Positions 1-8,167 of a DNA stretch of 57,190 nt are shown here, piece by piece (position 1 is the stretch's first letter; each line of letters begins with the position of its first letter). The stretch spans positions 1 through 57,190 of the forward strand of contig JAIPDL010000015.1 in assembly GCA_021737695.1 (NCBI GenBank). Reading direction: 5' to 3'. The notes under the pieces were generated by a model, which saw only the letters and a program-made list of their open reading frames with translations, did not search any database and had not been told where the DNA came from. This DNA is from Desulfotignum sp. GTDB lineage: Bacteria; Desulfobacterota; Desulfobacteria; Desulfobacterales; Desulfobacteraceae. The position numbers and the translations under genes are program-made.

Positions 1-3000
1 TTGCAGGCAATATCCGACCGGTTGAGCCACAGCACGGTATCTGCCGGATTCAGATGGTGTTTTGTGACGGTATGAATAAACCCGGCCGCCAGCGCATTCA
101 ATGGAATACACTGGCCCGTGTTGGTGAGCAGACTTTTTTTCAGGGTTTCAGGGGTTTCTTCCATCAACAACGCCCGATGACCTTCATTTTTGAACGTGGA
201 CACGATCAATTGTCCGGACAATGCATCCCAGTTGGGGAAAATAATGGTTTTGTCTTCTGGCCGGTCAAAAAACAGCGGCACAAAATCCAGGGGCCGGGCC
301 GCCGGACGCGTAACTGCCTGAAAATGATTGGTAAACGCCCGCACCGCTGCTTCAATCCTTGTTTCATACCCCACACTGGAATCATGTTCATCCAGTTCCA
401 GCACCAGATAAGGTTTGTTGCTTTGTTCCATGATCCGCTTGAAGTAATCCACCCCGAACGCATCTGGAGAACATCTGAACGAGGTGATATAGACCGGATA
501 CAGACCTTCGGTCAACGCAGCGGCATATGCGGATTCCAGAATGCGGGCCGCGTATTTCCAGTGAATTTCCTCCAGCAGCGGACGGATGGGGGAAAGATCC
601 ATTTCCGAGGTGTCCAGCATGTCCTGGAAAAAGGTCTGAATTCCCATTTTCTCAAAAATCTGGGGAATGTGATGGTTCATGGTATCGGGCAGCACCGTAT
701 AGGGACGTCCCAGCAACAGCACTTTCACACCGTTGATATCCCGGGTCCGGGTTTTGAAAAGAGCGGCCAGCCGCTCCTGTTCATTTTTGCGATATTCCAT
801 GGCCTTGTCCCAGGCGGTATGGATATCGAAAAAGGAGATGGGACCCTGGGGCATCAACGGCTTCAAAGCCCGGTACAGCGCTATTTTGGTGTGAAAGCTG
901 GTGTACAGATATTTGATGGTGGGCATGATCAACCGGTCTGATTCATCGGGATCCAGACAGGCCAGGACCGACGGCATGAACTGGGTGTAATAGCAATGCT
1001 GGCGCCGGATTTTTTTCTGAGTTGATTTGTCTTCAAAATAAAACGGCAGAAACACATGGGACACTTTTTTCAGCAAGTGCGATACATGACCGTGCAACGC
1101 CATAACCGGGGCACAGAATTCCGCTTTGGCCACGGTTTTACCCAGCGACACCGGATGTTTCAATTGACGGCTGGTAACGGTTTTAATGCCCAGCAACGAA
1201 AAAAACTGTTCCCAGAACACCAGATCCTCAAACAGGTGAAGTGCGGCAGGGATGCCGATGACCGGGGTATCCGGTGCCGGGGCGCCTTCTGTTTTCGGCC
1301 GGGAAAGCGGTTTTCTTAATTTTTTCATACTGTACCGGGTGCCGGATGGCACCATTTTTTGGGTGTCATAGTCTCTACCGCACAAAAACCCATACGCCTG
1401 GGGGTGGCCGTCCACATCGGCAATCGTAATTTTGCAGTGATTGCTGCACAGCTGGCACACTTCCTGACGGACGGGAATGGTTTTTTTCCACAGATCAACC
1501 CCCCGGAATCCGGTGTGTTCAATGCCCTGCTCACTGGCCAGCAGAGCGACACCCAGGGCACCGGTCAAATGGCAGAACTGGGATACATGGATGGGCTTTT
1601 GCAGTTTTTGCTCAAATGCCGCCACCAGCGCCCGGTTTCGGGCAGTGGCTCCCTGGAACAGGATGCAGTTGCCGATATTGCCCACTGTAGCCACTTTGGT
1701 CAGGTAATTGTCTCTCACCGAATGCAGCACAGATGCCAGAATTTCTTTTTGCTCAAATCCTTCGGCAAAAAAATAGTTGATGTCCCGCTCCATGAAAACC
1801 GTGCACCGGTCACTGGATACAGGTGCACTGACCCCTTCGGCTTGATCTGAATATTCAGACAACGGGCACATGAGCTTTTCGGCCTGTTCTTCAATAAAAC
1901 TGCCGGTGCCGGCCGCACACACGGTGTTCATCACCGATGCCGTGACCCTGCCGTGTTTAAGCAGGGTAAATTTGGCATCCTGTCCACCGATTTCAATAAT
2001 GGTGTCCACATCCTTGTTCAAATTCACAGCGGCTGTGGCATGGGCCGTGATTTCATCCGGTTCAAGATCCGCACCGATCACCCGGCCGCTGATCCGGCGG
2101 CCGGACCCGGTGGTGCCGCATCCGGCAATGGTCACATCCAGCCGGTTCCGGGTGATCCAGTCATCCAGGACTTTGAAAATCGTCTGCACGGCCTGAACCG
2201 GCCGGGACGCGGTTTTGGTGTAACATCCGATCACCGGCACCCGGTCTTTGGTGATCAGAATGCTTTTGGTGCTCGTGGACCCCACATCCAGGCCCAGAAA
2301 ACCGGCTGACAGATCCAGTTCAAACGGATTTGTATAAATTTCCACTTCCACCGGGTCCACTACATAAGTCTGATGACAGGAAAAATCCGGATAATCCGAC
2401 AAAGTCAGGGATAACGGGGGATACCGGTAGTTGTCTTTTCTGATGGTATCTGTGAAAAACGCCCGGGGAGAATCAAACGTTTCAGAGGCCGGCATCCGGG
2501 TTGGGACCTCATCTGCCAGACACAGGGCTGCGCCCAGAGCCCCGTAGATCTGGGCACAGTCATCAATGGTCAGGGTCAGGTCCAGCAAGGATTCCAGATA
2601 TCTTGTCACAGACCGGTTCCGGGAGACCCCGCCGCAGAAAATGATTTTACCGGTACAGGTTTTTCCTTTGAACAACGTATTGGCGATATTTTTGGCCAGC
2701 CCATGGCAGAGCCCGTCACAGATCTGTTCAATATTATACCCTTCCTGCTGGGCATGAATCAAATCGGTTTTGGCAAACACGGCACACCGGGTGGCGATGT
2801 CGGGCCGTCCCTGCCGGTTGTTCATGGCATATTCGCTGATGTCCTGGGACCCCTGAAGATTCAGGCGCCGGGCCTGCTGGTCCAGAAAACTGCCCGTGCC
2901 GGCCGCACAGGAGGTGTTGTGCCGGGCCCCGGTATAGTTTCCGGCAGCATCAAACAGGCTTAAGGAAAACTTTTCGCCGCCCACATGCAGCAATGCATCA

Positions 3001-3272
3001 AACGAGTGATCATATAGAAATTTAGCGGCCCGAATCAGGGCCACCTGGTCATCATACCGTTCATGGCAGAAAACAAATCCGGGCGTGGCATCTGTGACCG
3101 CCACATGGGTTACCGACTGCATCAGTTCATGGGACAGCAACCGGGTGAGACATGCTTTGACATCCCCCTGATGAAAGGCACTGGCTGTGTGAAGAAGTGT
3201 TTTATTCCTGTCAATCACTGCCATACTGACAGAAACAGATCCGACATCGATTCCCGCTATTATATCATTCAT
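1..3272 (-). CDS. acyl-CoA dehydratase activase-like protein, two ATPase domains (C-terminus off window)
   Basis: The reading frame is open for 1090 codons from the ATG at 3272 and runs off the left edge, so the C-terminus is missing. Two BadF/HgdC-type ASKHA ATPase domains are visible, starting with GIDVGS (about residue 7) and GLDVGSTSTK (about 327). Each keeps the two cysteines that in HgdC hold the inter-subunit [4Fe-4S] cluster: C122 in CAAGTGSF with C163, and C452 in CAAGTGSF with C490. The part after about residue 600 resembles the C-terminal region of the long activase/dehydratase-like proteins of about 1400 residues found in Desulfobacterota. Family members use ATP to inject a low-potential electron into 2-hydroxyacyl-CoA dehydratases or benzoyl-CoA reductases. 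No dehydratase gene is visible beside it, so the substrate is unknown. It is divergent from mlaE. Confidence 0.85.
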   Translation of the reverse strand, partial: MNDIIAGIDVGSVSVSMAVIDRNKTLLHTASAFHQGDVKACLTRLLSHELMQSVTHVAVTDATPGFVFCHERYDDQVALIRAAKFLYDHSFDALLHVGGEKFSLSLFDAAGNYTGARHNTSCAAGTGSFLDQQARRLNLQGSQDISEYAMNNRQGRPDIATRCAVFAKTDLIHAQQEGYNIEQICDGLCHGLAKNIANTLFKGKTCTGKIIFCGGVSRNRSVTRYLESLLDLTLTIDDCAQIYGALGAALCLADEVPTRMPASETFDSPRAFFTDTIRKDNYRYPPLSLTLSDYPDFSCHQTYVVDPVEVEIYTNPFELDLSAGFLGLDVGSTSTKSILITKDRVPVIGCYTKTASRPVQAVQTIFKVLDDWITRNRLDVTIAGCGTTGSGRRISGRVIGADLEPDEITAHATAAVNLNKDVDTIIEIGGQDAKFTLLKHGRVTASVMNTVCAAGTGSFIEEQAEKLMCPLSEYSDQAEGVSAPVSSDRCTVFMERDINYFFAEGFEQKEILASVLHSVRDNYLTKVATVGNIGNCILFQGATARNRALVAAFEQKLQKPIHVSQFCHLTGALGVALLASEQGIEHTGFRGVDLWKKTIPVRQEVCQLCSNHCKITIADVDGHPQAYGFLCGRDYDTQKMVPSGTRYSMKKLRKPLSRPKTEGAPAPDTPVIGIPAALHLFEDLVFWEQFFSLLGIKTVTSRQLKHPVSLGKTVAKAEFCAPVMALHGHVSHLLKKVSHVFLPFYFEDKSTQKKIRRQHCYYTQFMPSVLACLDPDESDRLIMPTIKYLYTSFHTKIALYRALKPLMPQGPISFFDIHTAWDKAMEYRKNEQERLAALFKTRTRDINGVKVLLLGRPYTVLPDTMNHHIPQIFEKMGIQTFFQDMLDTSEMDLSPIRPLLEEIHWKYAARILESAYAAALTEGLYPVYITSFRCSPDAFGVDYFKRIMEQSNKPYLVLELDEHDSSVGYETRIEAAVRAFTNHFQAVTRPAARPLDFVPLFFDRPEDKTIIFPNWDALSGQLIVSTFKNEGHRALLMEETPETLKKSLLTNTGQCIPLNALAAGFIHTVTKHHLNPADTVLWLNRSDIAC

Positions 3273-3420
3273 GGTATCATTTCAAATATAGAATTATTCT
3301 GGCTGTTTCATTGGGTAATGCAATTATAGGTATTGTTTTTTGGCTTTTGTGTCAATCCAATATTGTTGTTTTTTCTATATCTTGTTTTTTAAAGTTGATT
3401 CAGGTATAAGCCTTAGGATT

Positions 3421-4212
3421 ATGATCACCCGATTAATAGAAACCATAGGAAGTCCTTTTTCCAGTTATATTGAATCCACGGGACGTCTGACCCGGTTTTT
3501 TCTTGCCGGTATCCGGCAGATCGCAGTCTTGCCGTTTCAATGGAACAAAACCCTGGATCAGATCGGATTTATCGGGGCAAAATCCCTGTTTGTTATTCTT
3601 TTGACCGGCTTGTTCACCGGCATGGTTCTGGGTCTCCAGGGATATTACTCGCTGGTGGACTTTGGATCGGAAGCGGCTTTGGGAGCGGCCGTGGCTTTGA
3701 GCCTGATCCGCGAGCTGGGCCCGGTTCTGACAGCCATCATGATTACTGCCCGGGCCGGATCAGCTATGACGGCTGAAATCGGGGTCATGCGCATGTCCGA
3801 ACAGATCGATGCACTGGTCACCATGCAGATCAATCCTGTCCGGTTTATTTTCAGCCCGAGAATCCTGGCCGCACTGATCAGTTTCCCTTTGCTGACGGCC
3901 TTTTTTGATGTGGTGGGCATATTCGGTGGATTTCTGTCCGGTTCCCTGCTAATGGGGATCAATGAAACCGTTTATATGGACAAGGTGATCCAGAGTGTTA
4001 AGTTGATGGATATCTGGGGCGGATTCATCAAATCGTTTGTATTTGCCCTGGTGGTGGCCACCATCTGCTGTTACCGGGGATTTTTCGCCCACATGAACAA
4101 TCAGGGACAAACCGGTGCCAAAGGGGTTTCTCTGGCCACTACCAGTGCCGTGGTGCAATCGTGCATCTGGATTCTGATCTTTGATTATGCAATCACTTAT
4201 TTTCTGGTATGA
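3421..4212 (+). CDS. mlaE: MlaE family phospholipid ABC transporter permease
   Basis: This 263-residue inner-membrane protein is the permease of the Mla/MCE lipid transporter, which moves phospholipid between inner and outer membranes. It shows the MlaE pattern: an amphipathic N-terminus, about five hydrophobic helices, and the conserved stretch around ELGPVLTAIMITARAGSAM followed by EIGVMRMSEQIDAL. The frame is open further upstream to 3340, but the ATG at 3421 (MITRLIE) gives the family's usual length and start, so it is preferred. The ATPase gene mlaF begins 6 nt after the stop, and mlaD and mlaA follow, so this is the first gene of an mlaEFD-mlaA operon. Confidence 0.93.
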   Translation: MITRLIETIGSPFSSYIESTGRLTRFFLAGIRQIAVLPFQWNKTLDQIGFIGAKSLFVILLTGLFTGMVLGLQGYYSLVDFGSEAALGAAVALSLIRELGPVLTAIMITARAGSAMTAEIGVMRMSEQIDALVTMQINPVRFIFSPRILAALISFPLLTAFFDVVGIFGGFLSGSLLMGINETVYMDKVIQSVKLMDIWGGFIKSFVFALVVATICCYRGFFAHMNNQGQTGAKGVSLATTSAVVQSCIWILIFDYAITYFLV

Positions 4213-4218
4213 TGCGCC

Positions 4219-4980
4219 ATGATTCAGCCATTTATTGAATTTAAAAACGTATATAAACGGTTTGGCAACCTGGAAGTGCTCAAAGGGGTCAATCTGTCCA
4301 TAGACAAAGGAACCGTCACCGTGGTGATCGGCAAGAGCGGTTCCGGCAAATCCGTTCTCCTCAAACATATCGTGGGACTGGTTCAGGAAGATGAAGGAGA
4401 CGTGCTGATCCAGGGTAAGTCCTTGAACCGGCTTTCCAGCAAACAGGCCAGGCAGTTCAAAAAAAATATGAGCTACATGTTTCAGGACAACGCCTTGTTT
4501 GATTTTCTGACAGCATTTGAAAATATTGCACTGCCGCTGACGGAAACCACCCGGATGACGGTGGCGCAGATCCGGAAAAAAGTGCATGACCGCATGGCCC
4601 GGTTGAGCATCCAAGGCATTGACCATAAATATCCGTCTGAACTGTCCGGCGGCATGCGCAAACGGGTGGCCCTGGCCCGGGCTTTGGTGACGGATCCGGA
4701 ACTGATTTTGTTTGATGAGCCCACCACAGGCCTGGACCCGATACGCAAAAATGACGTACACCATTTGATCCGGGAATTTCAGAAACAATTCGGATTTACC
4801 GCCGTGATCGTCAGCCATGATATTCCCGACATTTTTGATCTGGCCCAACAGATCGCGCTGCTGGATGAAGGCAAGATTGTTTTCAAAGGGACCCGGCAGG
4901 AAATCATGGCATGTGAACATGACACAGCGTGTGCTTTTATCAGAGGAAGGGAAATGTTGTATGACCGATCGAAAACGTGA
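4219..4980 (+). CDS. mlaF: MlaF family ABC transporter ATP-binding protein
   Basis: This 253-residue cytoplasmic ATPase powers the Mla lipid transporter together with MlaE. The Walker A motif GKSGSGKS lies at about residues 38-45, the ABC signature LSGGMRKR at about 141, and the Walker B LILFDEPTTGLDP follows with the H-loop in VSHDIP. Its last 20 nt overlap the start of mlaD, which suggests translational coupling. No mlaB (STAS subunit) gene follows, as is common outside Gammaproteobacteria. Confidence 0.94.
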   Translation: MIQPFIEFKNVYKRFGNLEVLKGVNLSIDKGTVTVVIGKSGSGKSVLLKHIVGLVQEDEGDVLIQGKSLNRLSSKQARQFKKNMSYMFQDNALFDFLTAFENIALPLTETTRMTVAQIRKKVHDRMARLSIQGIDHKYPSELSGGMRKRVALARALVTDPELILFDEPTTGLDPIRKNDVHHLIREFQKQFGFTAVIVSHDIPDIFDLAQQIALLDEGKIVFKGTRQEIMACEHDTACAFIRGREMLYDRSKT

Positions 4981-5413
4981 TTTTTATGTGGGTTTTTTTG
5001 TCATTGTCACCGTTATCTGCACCGGGTATCTGTTTCTGGTTGTGGGGGAATTTTCCCGATTTTTCAAAGACCGGTATACCATTCATGGCTATTTTTCTTC
5101 GGTATCCGGCTTGAAAACGGGGGCCTCTGTGGACCTGGCAGGGGTTCGGGTCGGAAATGTGTCTGATATTGCCATTGACCCAGACCATCTGGTGGCAAAG
5201 GTAACAATGAAAATTGACAGTCAAATAAAAATTTCTGAAGACAGTATCGCTTCCATCAGAACTGCGGGAATCATTGGTGAAAAATTCATTGAAATTCTGC
5301 CGGGCGGATCCGATTTCATGCTGGCTGAGGACGATGAAATTGAAAATACCGAATCCGCTCTGGATATAGAATCATTGATAAAAAAATTCATTTTCAACAA
5401 TGATTCTCCTTGA
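4961..5413 (+). CDS. mlaD: MlaD family MCE-domain lipid-binding protein
   Basis: This 150-residue protein starts with a short cytoplasmic stretch and one membrane anchor (about residues 9-28), followed by a periplasmic MCE domain (about 36-115) with the typical GLKTGASVDLAGVRVGNV motif. MlaD forms a hexameric ring on MlaFE and passes phospholipid across the periplasm. The ATG at 4961 is chosen because AGGAAGG lies 10 nt upstream and the product then begins MTDRKRDFYVG, as in family members. The start lies inside mlaF. The frame is open upstream to 4817, but that extension only reads mlaF out of frame. Confidence 0.9.
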   Translation: MTDRKRDFYVGFFVIVTVICTGYLFLVVGEFSRFFKDRYTIHGYFSSVSGLKTGASVDLAGVRVGNVSDIAIDPDHLVAKVTMKIDSQIKISEDSIASIRTAGIIGEKFIEILPGGSDFMLAEDDEIENTESALDIESLIKKFIFNNDSP

Positions 5414-5455
5414 GACTGAAAACCATATGTCACTCATACCAGGGAAACAGGTCAA

Positions 5456-6268
5456 ATGAAACACACAAATCAATATCAATGGATGCTTATTCTGGGAATC
5501 TGTATATTAATCGGTCTGGTATCACCGCCGGCATGGTCCCAGTCACCTTCTGCCGAAAATCAGGCTGCCGTGCAACCGACTGAACCCAAGACCGACCCAT
5601 CATCCGACCCATTTTTTGAAGAAGATTTTTTTGAAGAAGGACCGGCAGGCAATGCCGTCGACCCTGTGGCAGATCCTTTCTTTTATTTCAATTATGCCAT
5701 GTATGTGGTCAACGATAATTTGTATTACTATGTACTCAAACCCGTTGCCACCGGGTATAAAACCGTGATGCCCACACCGGCCCGAAAGGGGATCCGCAAT
5801 TTTTTTCATAATCTGATGTTTCCCATCCGGTTTGTAAACAACCTGTTGCAGTGGAAACTGGAACAGGCCTCGGATGAATTCGGTATTTTTCTGGTCAATT
5901 CCACTGCCGGAATTCTGGGGTTCAACCAGGTGGCCCAGAAATATCTGGATATGCATACCCAAAAAGAAGATCTGGGCCAGACTCTGGGAACATATGGACT
6001 CAAAGAAGGGTTTTATCTGGTTTTACCGGTATTGGGTCCATCCACACTTCGGGATGCATTCGGCATGGCAGGAGACTATTTCATGCTGGATCCCATCGAC
6101 TATGTGTCGCCCTGGGAACTGGAACTCGGACTCGATGTCCTGGACATCATCAACCGGACATCTTTTCGCATCGGTGATTATGAAAGCATGAAAAAATTGG
6201 CCCTGGATCCTTACGTGGCCATCCGGGATGCCTATATCCAGCATCGGCGCATGCAGGTCACCCAGTAA
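5456..6268 (+). CDS. mlaA: MlaA/VacJ family outer-membrane lipid asymmetry protein, apparently not lipidated
   Basis: This 270-residue protein belongs to the MlaA (VacJ) family, which removes mislocalised phospholipid from the outer leaflet. The family core begins at about residue 75 (DPFFYFNYAMYVVNDN) and continues through the RFVNNLLQ region and the later GPSTLRDAFG motif. The N-terminus is a Sec signal peptide ending near AWSQ. Unlike the classical lipoprotein it has no lipobox: the only early cysteine (LGIC, residue 16) sits in the hydrophobic core. An acidic, proline-rich linker follows the signal. The gene closes the mla operon, and no mlaC gene for the periplasmic shuttle is adjacent. 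Its 3' end overlaps the convergent nitrilase gene by 11 nt. Confidence 0.9.
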   Translation: MKHTNQYQWMLILGICILIGLVSPPAWSQSPSAENQAAVQPTEPKTDPSSDPFFEEDFFEEGPAGNAVDPVADPFFYFNYAMYVVNDNLYYYVLKPVATGYKTVMPTPARKGIRNFFHNLMFPIRFVNNLLQWKLEQASDEFGIFLVNSTAGILGFNQVAQKYLDMHTQKEDLGQTLGTYGLKEGFYLVLPVLGPSTLRDAFGMAGDYFMLDPIDYVSPWELELGLDVLDIINRTSFRIGDYESMKKLALDPYVAIRDAYIQHRRMQVTQ

Positions 6269-7076
6269 ACGGAACCGGAAACAGATCCTTGCGCCGGTGA
6301 GGCAGAAAATACCGCATCCGGTGAGACCGGACATGCGCAAGCTGTTTCGGGTCCAGTGTGACAACATGCAGATGATTTTTTTGGGGTAAAGACCGGGAGA
6401 TCAGTTTCCCGTCCGGCCCGATCACCACGGACAGACCGGGAAATTCCAATCCCGCCCCATTATCCCCGGTCTGATTCACCGCCGCCACAAAGACTCCATT
6501 GTCAAATGCCCGGGCCGGCAGGTGCCGCATCCAGGAATCAAATTTGACTTGCTGAGTCCCCCGGGGAGACGCATGGGGCAAAACAATGAGATCCGCGCCC
6601 TGCAATGCCATGGCCGTGGACAGTTCCGGAAAATGGGCATCATAACAAAGCTGGATGCCGAATTTGACTTTGTCATGTGCAAATAACGGAATTCGGGTGC
6701 CGGGCGTGAAAAGGCGTTGTTCATTGGGCGCAATATGCAGTTTCTGATATTTGGCGTAAGGGGTATGGGGGATGAATGCCAGATGCGACCCATAAATCCG
6801 ATTGTTGATCTTTTCAGCCAGACCGATCAGAATCGCCAGATTCAGTTGATCAGACAGCCGGGCAAAAGTTTGGATCACATGGGAATCCATGGGTGGGACT
6901 TGTTTGGAAAATCGTTGATCCGTGCCATACCCGGTAAGCGTCATTTCCGGAAAAATGACCATATCCGCGCCTTTGCGGGCTGCCGTTGAAATAATATCGT
7001 AACTGGTGTTCAGATTGGTTTTAAACCGGTTGCACAAGCAGTTAACGATGGCCAGACAAAGGGTCACCGGTTTCAT
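6258..7076 (-). CDS. carbon-nitrogen hydrolase (nitrilase superfamily)
   Basis: This 272-residue cytoplasmic enzyme has the Glu-Lys-Cys triad of nitrilase-superfamily amidases: Glu in FPEMTLTGY (about 44), Lys in YQKLHIAP, and Cys in IQLCYDAHFPE. Family members hydrolyse non-peptide C-N bonds such as omega-amides, carbamoyl groups or N-acyl amides. The substrate cannot be told from sequence. The start ATG overlaps the stop of the upstream siroheme decarboxylase gene (ATGA), so the two are likely translationally coupled, although a functional tie between heme synthesis and this amidase is only a guess. It is convergent with mlaA and overlaps it slightly. Confidence 0.85.
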   Translation of the reverse strand: MKPVTLCLAIVNCLCNRFKTNLNTSYDIISTAARKGADMVIFPEMTLTGYGTDQRFSKQVPPMDSHVIQTFARLSDQLNLAILIGLAEKINNRIYGSHLAFIPHTPYAKYQKLHIAPNEQRLFTPGTRIPLFAHDKVKFGIQLCYDAHFPELSTAMALQGADLIVLPHASPRGTQQVKFDSWMRHLPARAFDNGVFVAAVNQTGDNGAGLEFPGLSVVIGPDGKLISRSLPQKNHLHVVTLDPKQLAHVRSHRMRYFLPHRRKDLFPVPFTG

Positions 7077-7528
7077 AGCTTAAAATTGGCGGAAATTTTA
7101 AATAACCGGGTGGCAGGCAGATTCAATATGGGGGAAACTCCGGTCTGGCGGGAAATTTCTTCTAGGGATTCAGCAATCTGATCCCGGGACGGGGCGATGA
7201 ATGTGAACCAGATATTGAACGCATGGTCCCGCATGTAATTGTGAGTGACACCGGCATACGTATTGACGGTCCGGGTGAACAGGTCGATTCTTTCTTTCGG
7301 CACCGTTGCCGCACAAAGGGTGGAATAATACCCTAAACGGTCCGGACTGAAGTTGCCTCCGATACGCCGGATCACCTGTAAATCCTTCAAAGCCTGAATC
7401 CGCGCGATGAGTTCTTCCTCGGTAAGGTCCAGTTTTTCAGCCAGGACCCTGAAAGGTCGGGCATCAATGGGGAAATCCACCTGAATCAGGTTGAGAATGG
7501 CTTTGTCGGTCTCGTTGATGGCAGTCAT
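7073..7528 (-). CDS. siroheme decarboxylase subunit (AhbA/AhbB, Lrp/AsnC-like fold)
   Basis: This 151-residue protein has an AsnC-like winged-helix region (about residues 5-60) and a ligand-binding half with the signatures RRIGGNFSPDRLGY and GVTHNYMRDHAFNIWFTF. These match the siroheme decarboxylases AhbA/AhbB rather than true Lrp regulators. The enzyme removes two acetate carboxyls from siroheme to give didecarboxysiroheme in the alternative heme pathway of sulfate reducers and archaea. The GGNF motif leans towards AhbA, but I cannot separate the two subunits with certainty. The partner subunit and the later radical-SAM steps (AhbC, AhbD) are not in the window. It lies downstream of dsrC and shares 4 nt with the amidase gene. 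Confidence 0.82.
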   Translation of the reverse strand: MTAINETDKAILNLIQVDFPIDARPFRVLAEKLDLTEEELIARIQALKDLQVIRRIGGNFSPDRLGYYSTLCAATVPKERIDLFTRTVNTYAGVTHNYMRDHAFNIWFTFIAPSRDQIAESLEEISRQTGVSPILNLPATRLFKISANFKL

Positions 7529-7622
7529 GTATCGATCCTGTAGAAAGGTTTGGGGCCGCTAGGGAATCAGGCGTAATAAAACCGACAATAAAGCAAACCG
7601 GATCCCAGGAACTGTAAACAAC

Positions 7623-7654
7623 AAAGGCCCTGTTTTTGTAGAAACAGGGCCTTT
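7623..7654 (-). terminator. rho-independent terminator after dsrC
   Basis: A perfect 13-bp inverted repeat (AAAGGCCCTGTTT with a 6-nt loop) lies just past the dsrC stop. On the minus strand the 3' arm ends in TTT and is followed by GTTGTTT. The strong GC core and its position support termination of the short dsrC transcript before the siroheme decarboxylase gene, at least in part. Confidence 0.8.
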
Positions 7655-7680
7655 AAAAATCGATCAAATCAACCAGCGGT

Positions 7681-7998
7681 TTATACGCACCCGGTCGGTT
7701 TAGGAAGACCAGCCATTTTACAGGCACCTTTGCCGGGGCCGGAGGGAAACAGCTCATAAATGTGTTTGAGCTTGAACTTGGTGAGTTTGGAAAGAACCCG
7801 GACCATGGGAGCAATCCCATTTTTCTCATAATAGTCCTGGAGCACTTTTACCAGCTGCCAGTGCTCATCCGTCATTTCATCAATCCCTTCCTGGGTTTGC
7901 ACATAATCCACCCATTCTTCTGAATAGGAATTGTAGTCAAGAAGGAACCCATCCTCATCTACTTCAAATGTTTTCCCGTTAAATTCAATTGTTGCCAT
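7681..7998 (-). CDS. dsrC: DsrC, sulfur carrier protein of dissimilatory sulfite reduction
   Basis: This 105-residue protein matches DsrC/TusE over its full length and keeps the flexible C-terminal arm with both redox cysteines, Cys93 and Cys104 (penultimate), 11 residues apart. Both are needed for the DsrC trisulfide cycle: DsrAB loads sulfur from sulfite onto DsrC, and membrane DsrMKJOP or Hdr-like complexes reduce the product. Retaining both cysteines marks a true DsrC rather than a TusE-type homologue. An AGGAGG ribosome-binding site lies upstream of the ATG. The gene has its own promoter and terminator, so it can be expressed independently of the redox operon that ends 170 nt upstream. 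dsrAB is not in the window, as is usual for dsrC. Confidence 0.96.
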   Translation of the reverse strand: MATIEFNGKTFEVDEDGFLLDYNSYSEEWVDYVQTQEGIDEMTDEHWQLVKVLQDYYEKNGIAPMVRVLSKLTKFKLKHIYELFPSGPGKGACKMAGLPKPTGCV

Positions 7999-8089
7999 GT
8001 AAACTTTCCTCCTGTAAATTGTTTTTTTCTATCACATTAAGACATATCCTGTCTTGGCTTCTAAGGTCAGCCTCGATAATTGAAATCTA

Positions 8090-8118
8090 AACATATCTCA
8101 GCGACCTGTTATTGTCAA
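8090..8118 (-). promoter_or_regulatory. sigma-70-type promoter for dsrC
   Basis: On the minus strand a perfect TTGACA (8113-8118) is followed after 17 nt by TATGTT (8090-8095). It lies about 95-120 nt upstream of the dsrC ATG, in the gap after the redox operon. Confidence 0.65.
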
Positions 8119-8167
8119 TAAAGAATCATATTGAAACATAAAAAATTAACCGCCAACTCCTTTGAAT

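Noticed and set aside
54..941. 295-codon plus-strand frame at the left end
   Set aside because: It lies antisense to the long activase gene, its translation is rich in His/Gln/Phe/Gly as is usual for shadow frames, and it has no recognisable motif.
3949..4920. 323-codon minus-strand frame opposite mlaE and mlaF
   Set aside because: Shadow frame; mlaE and mlaF motifs on the plus strand are unambiguous.
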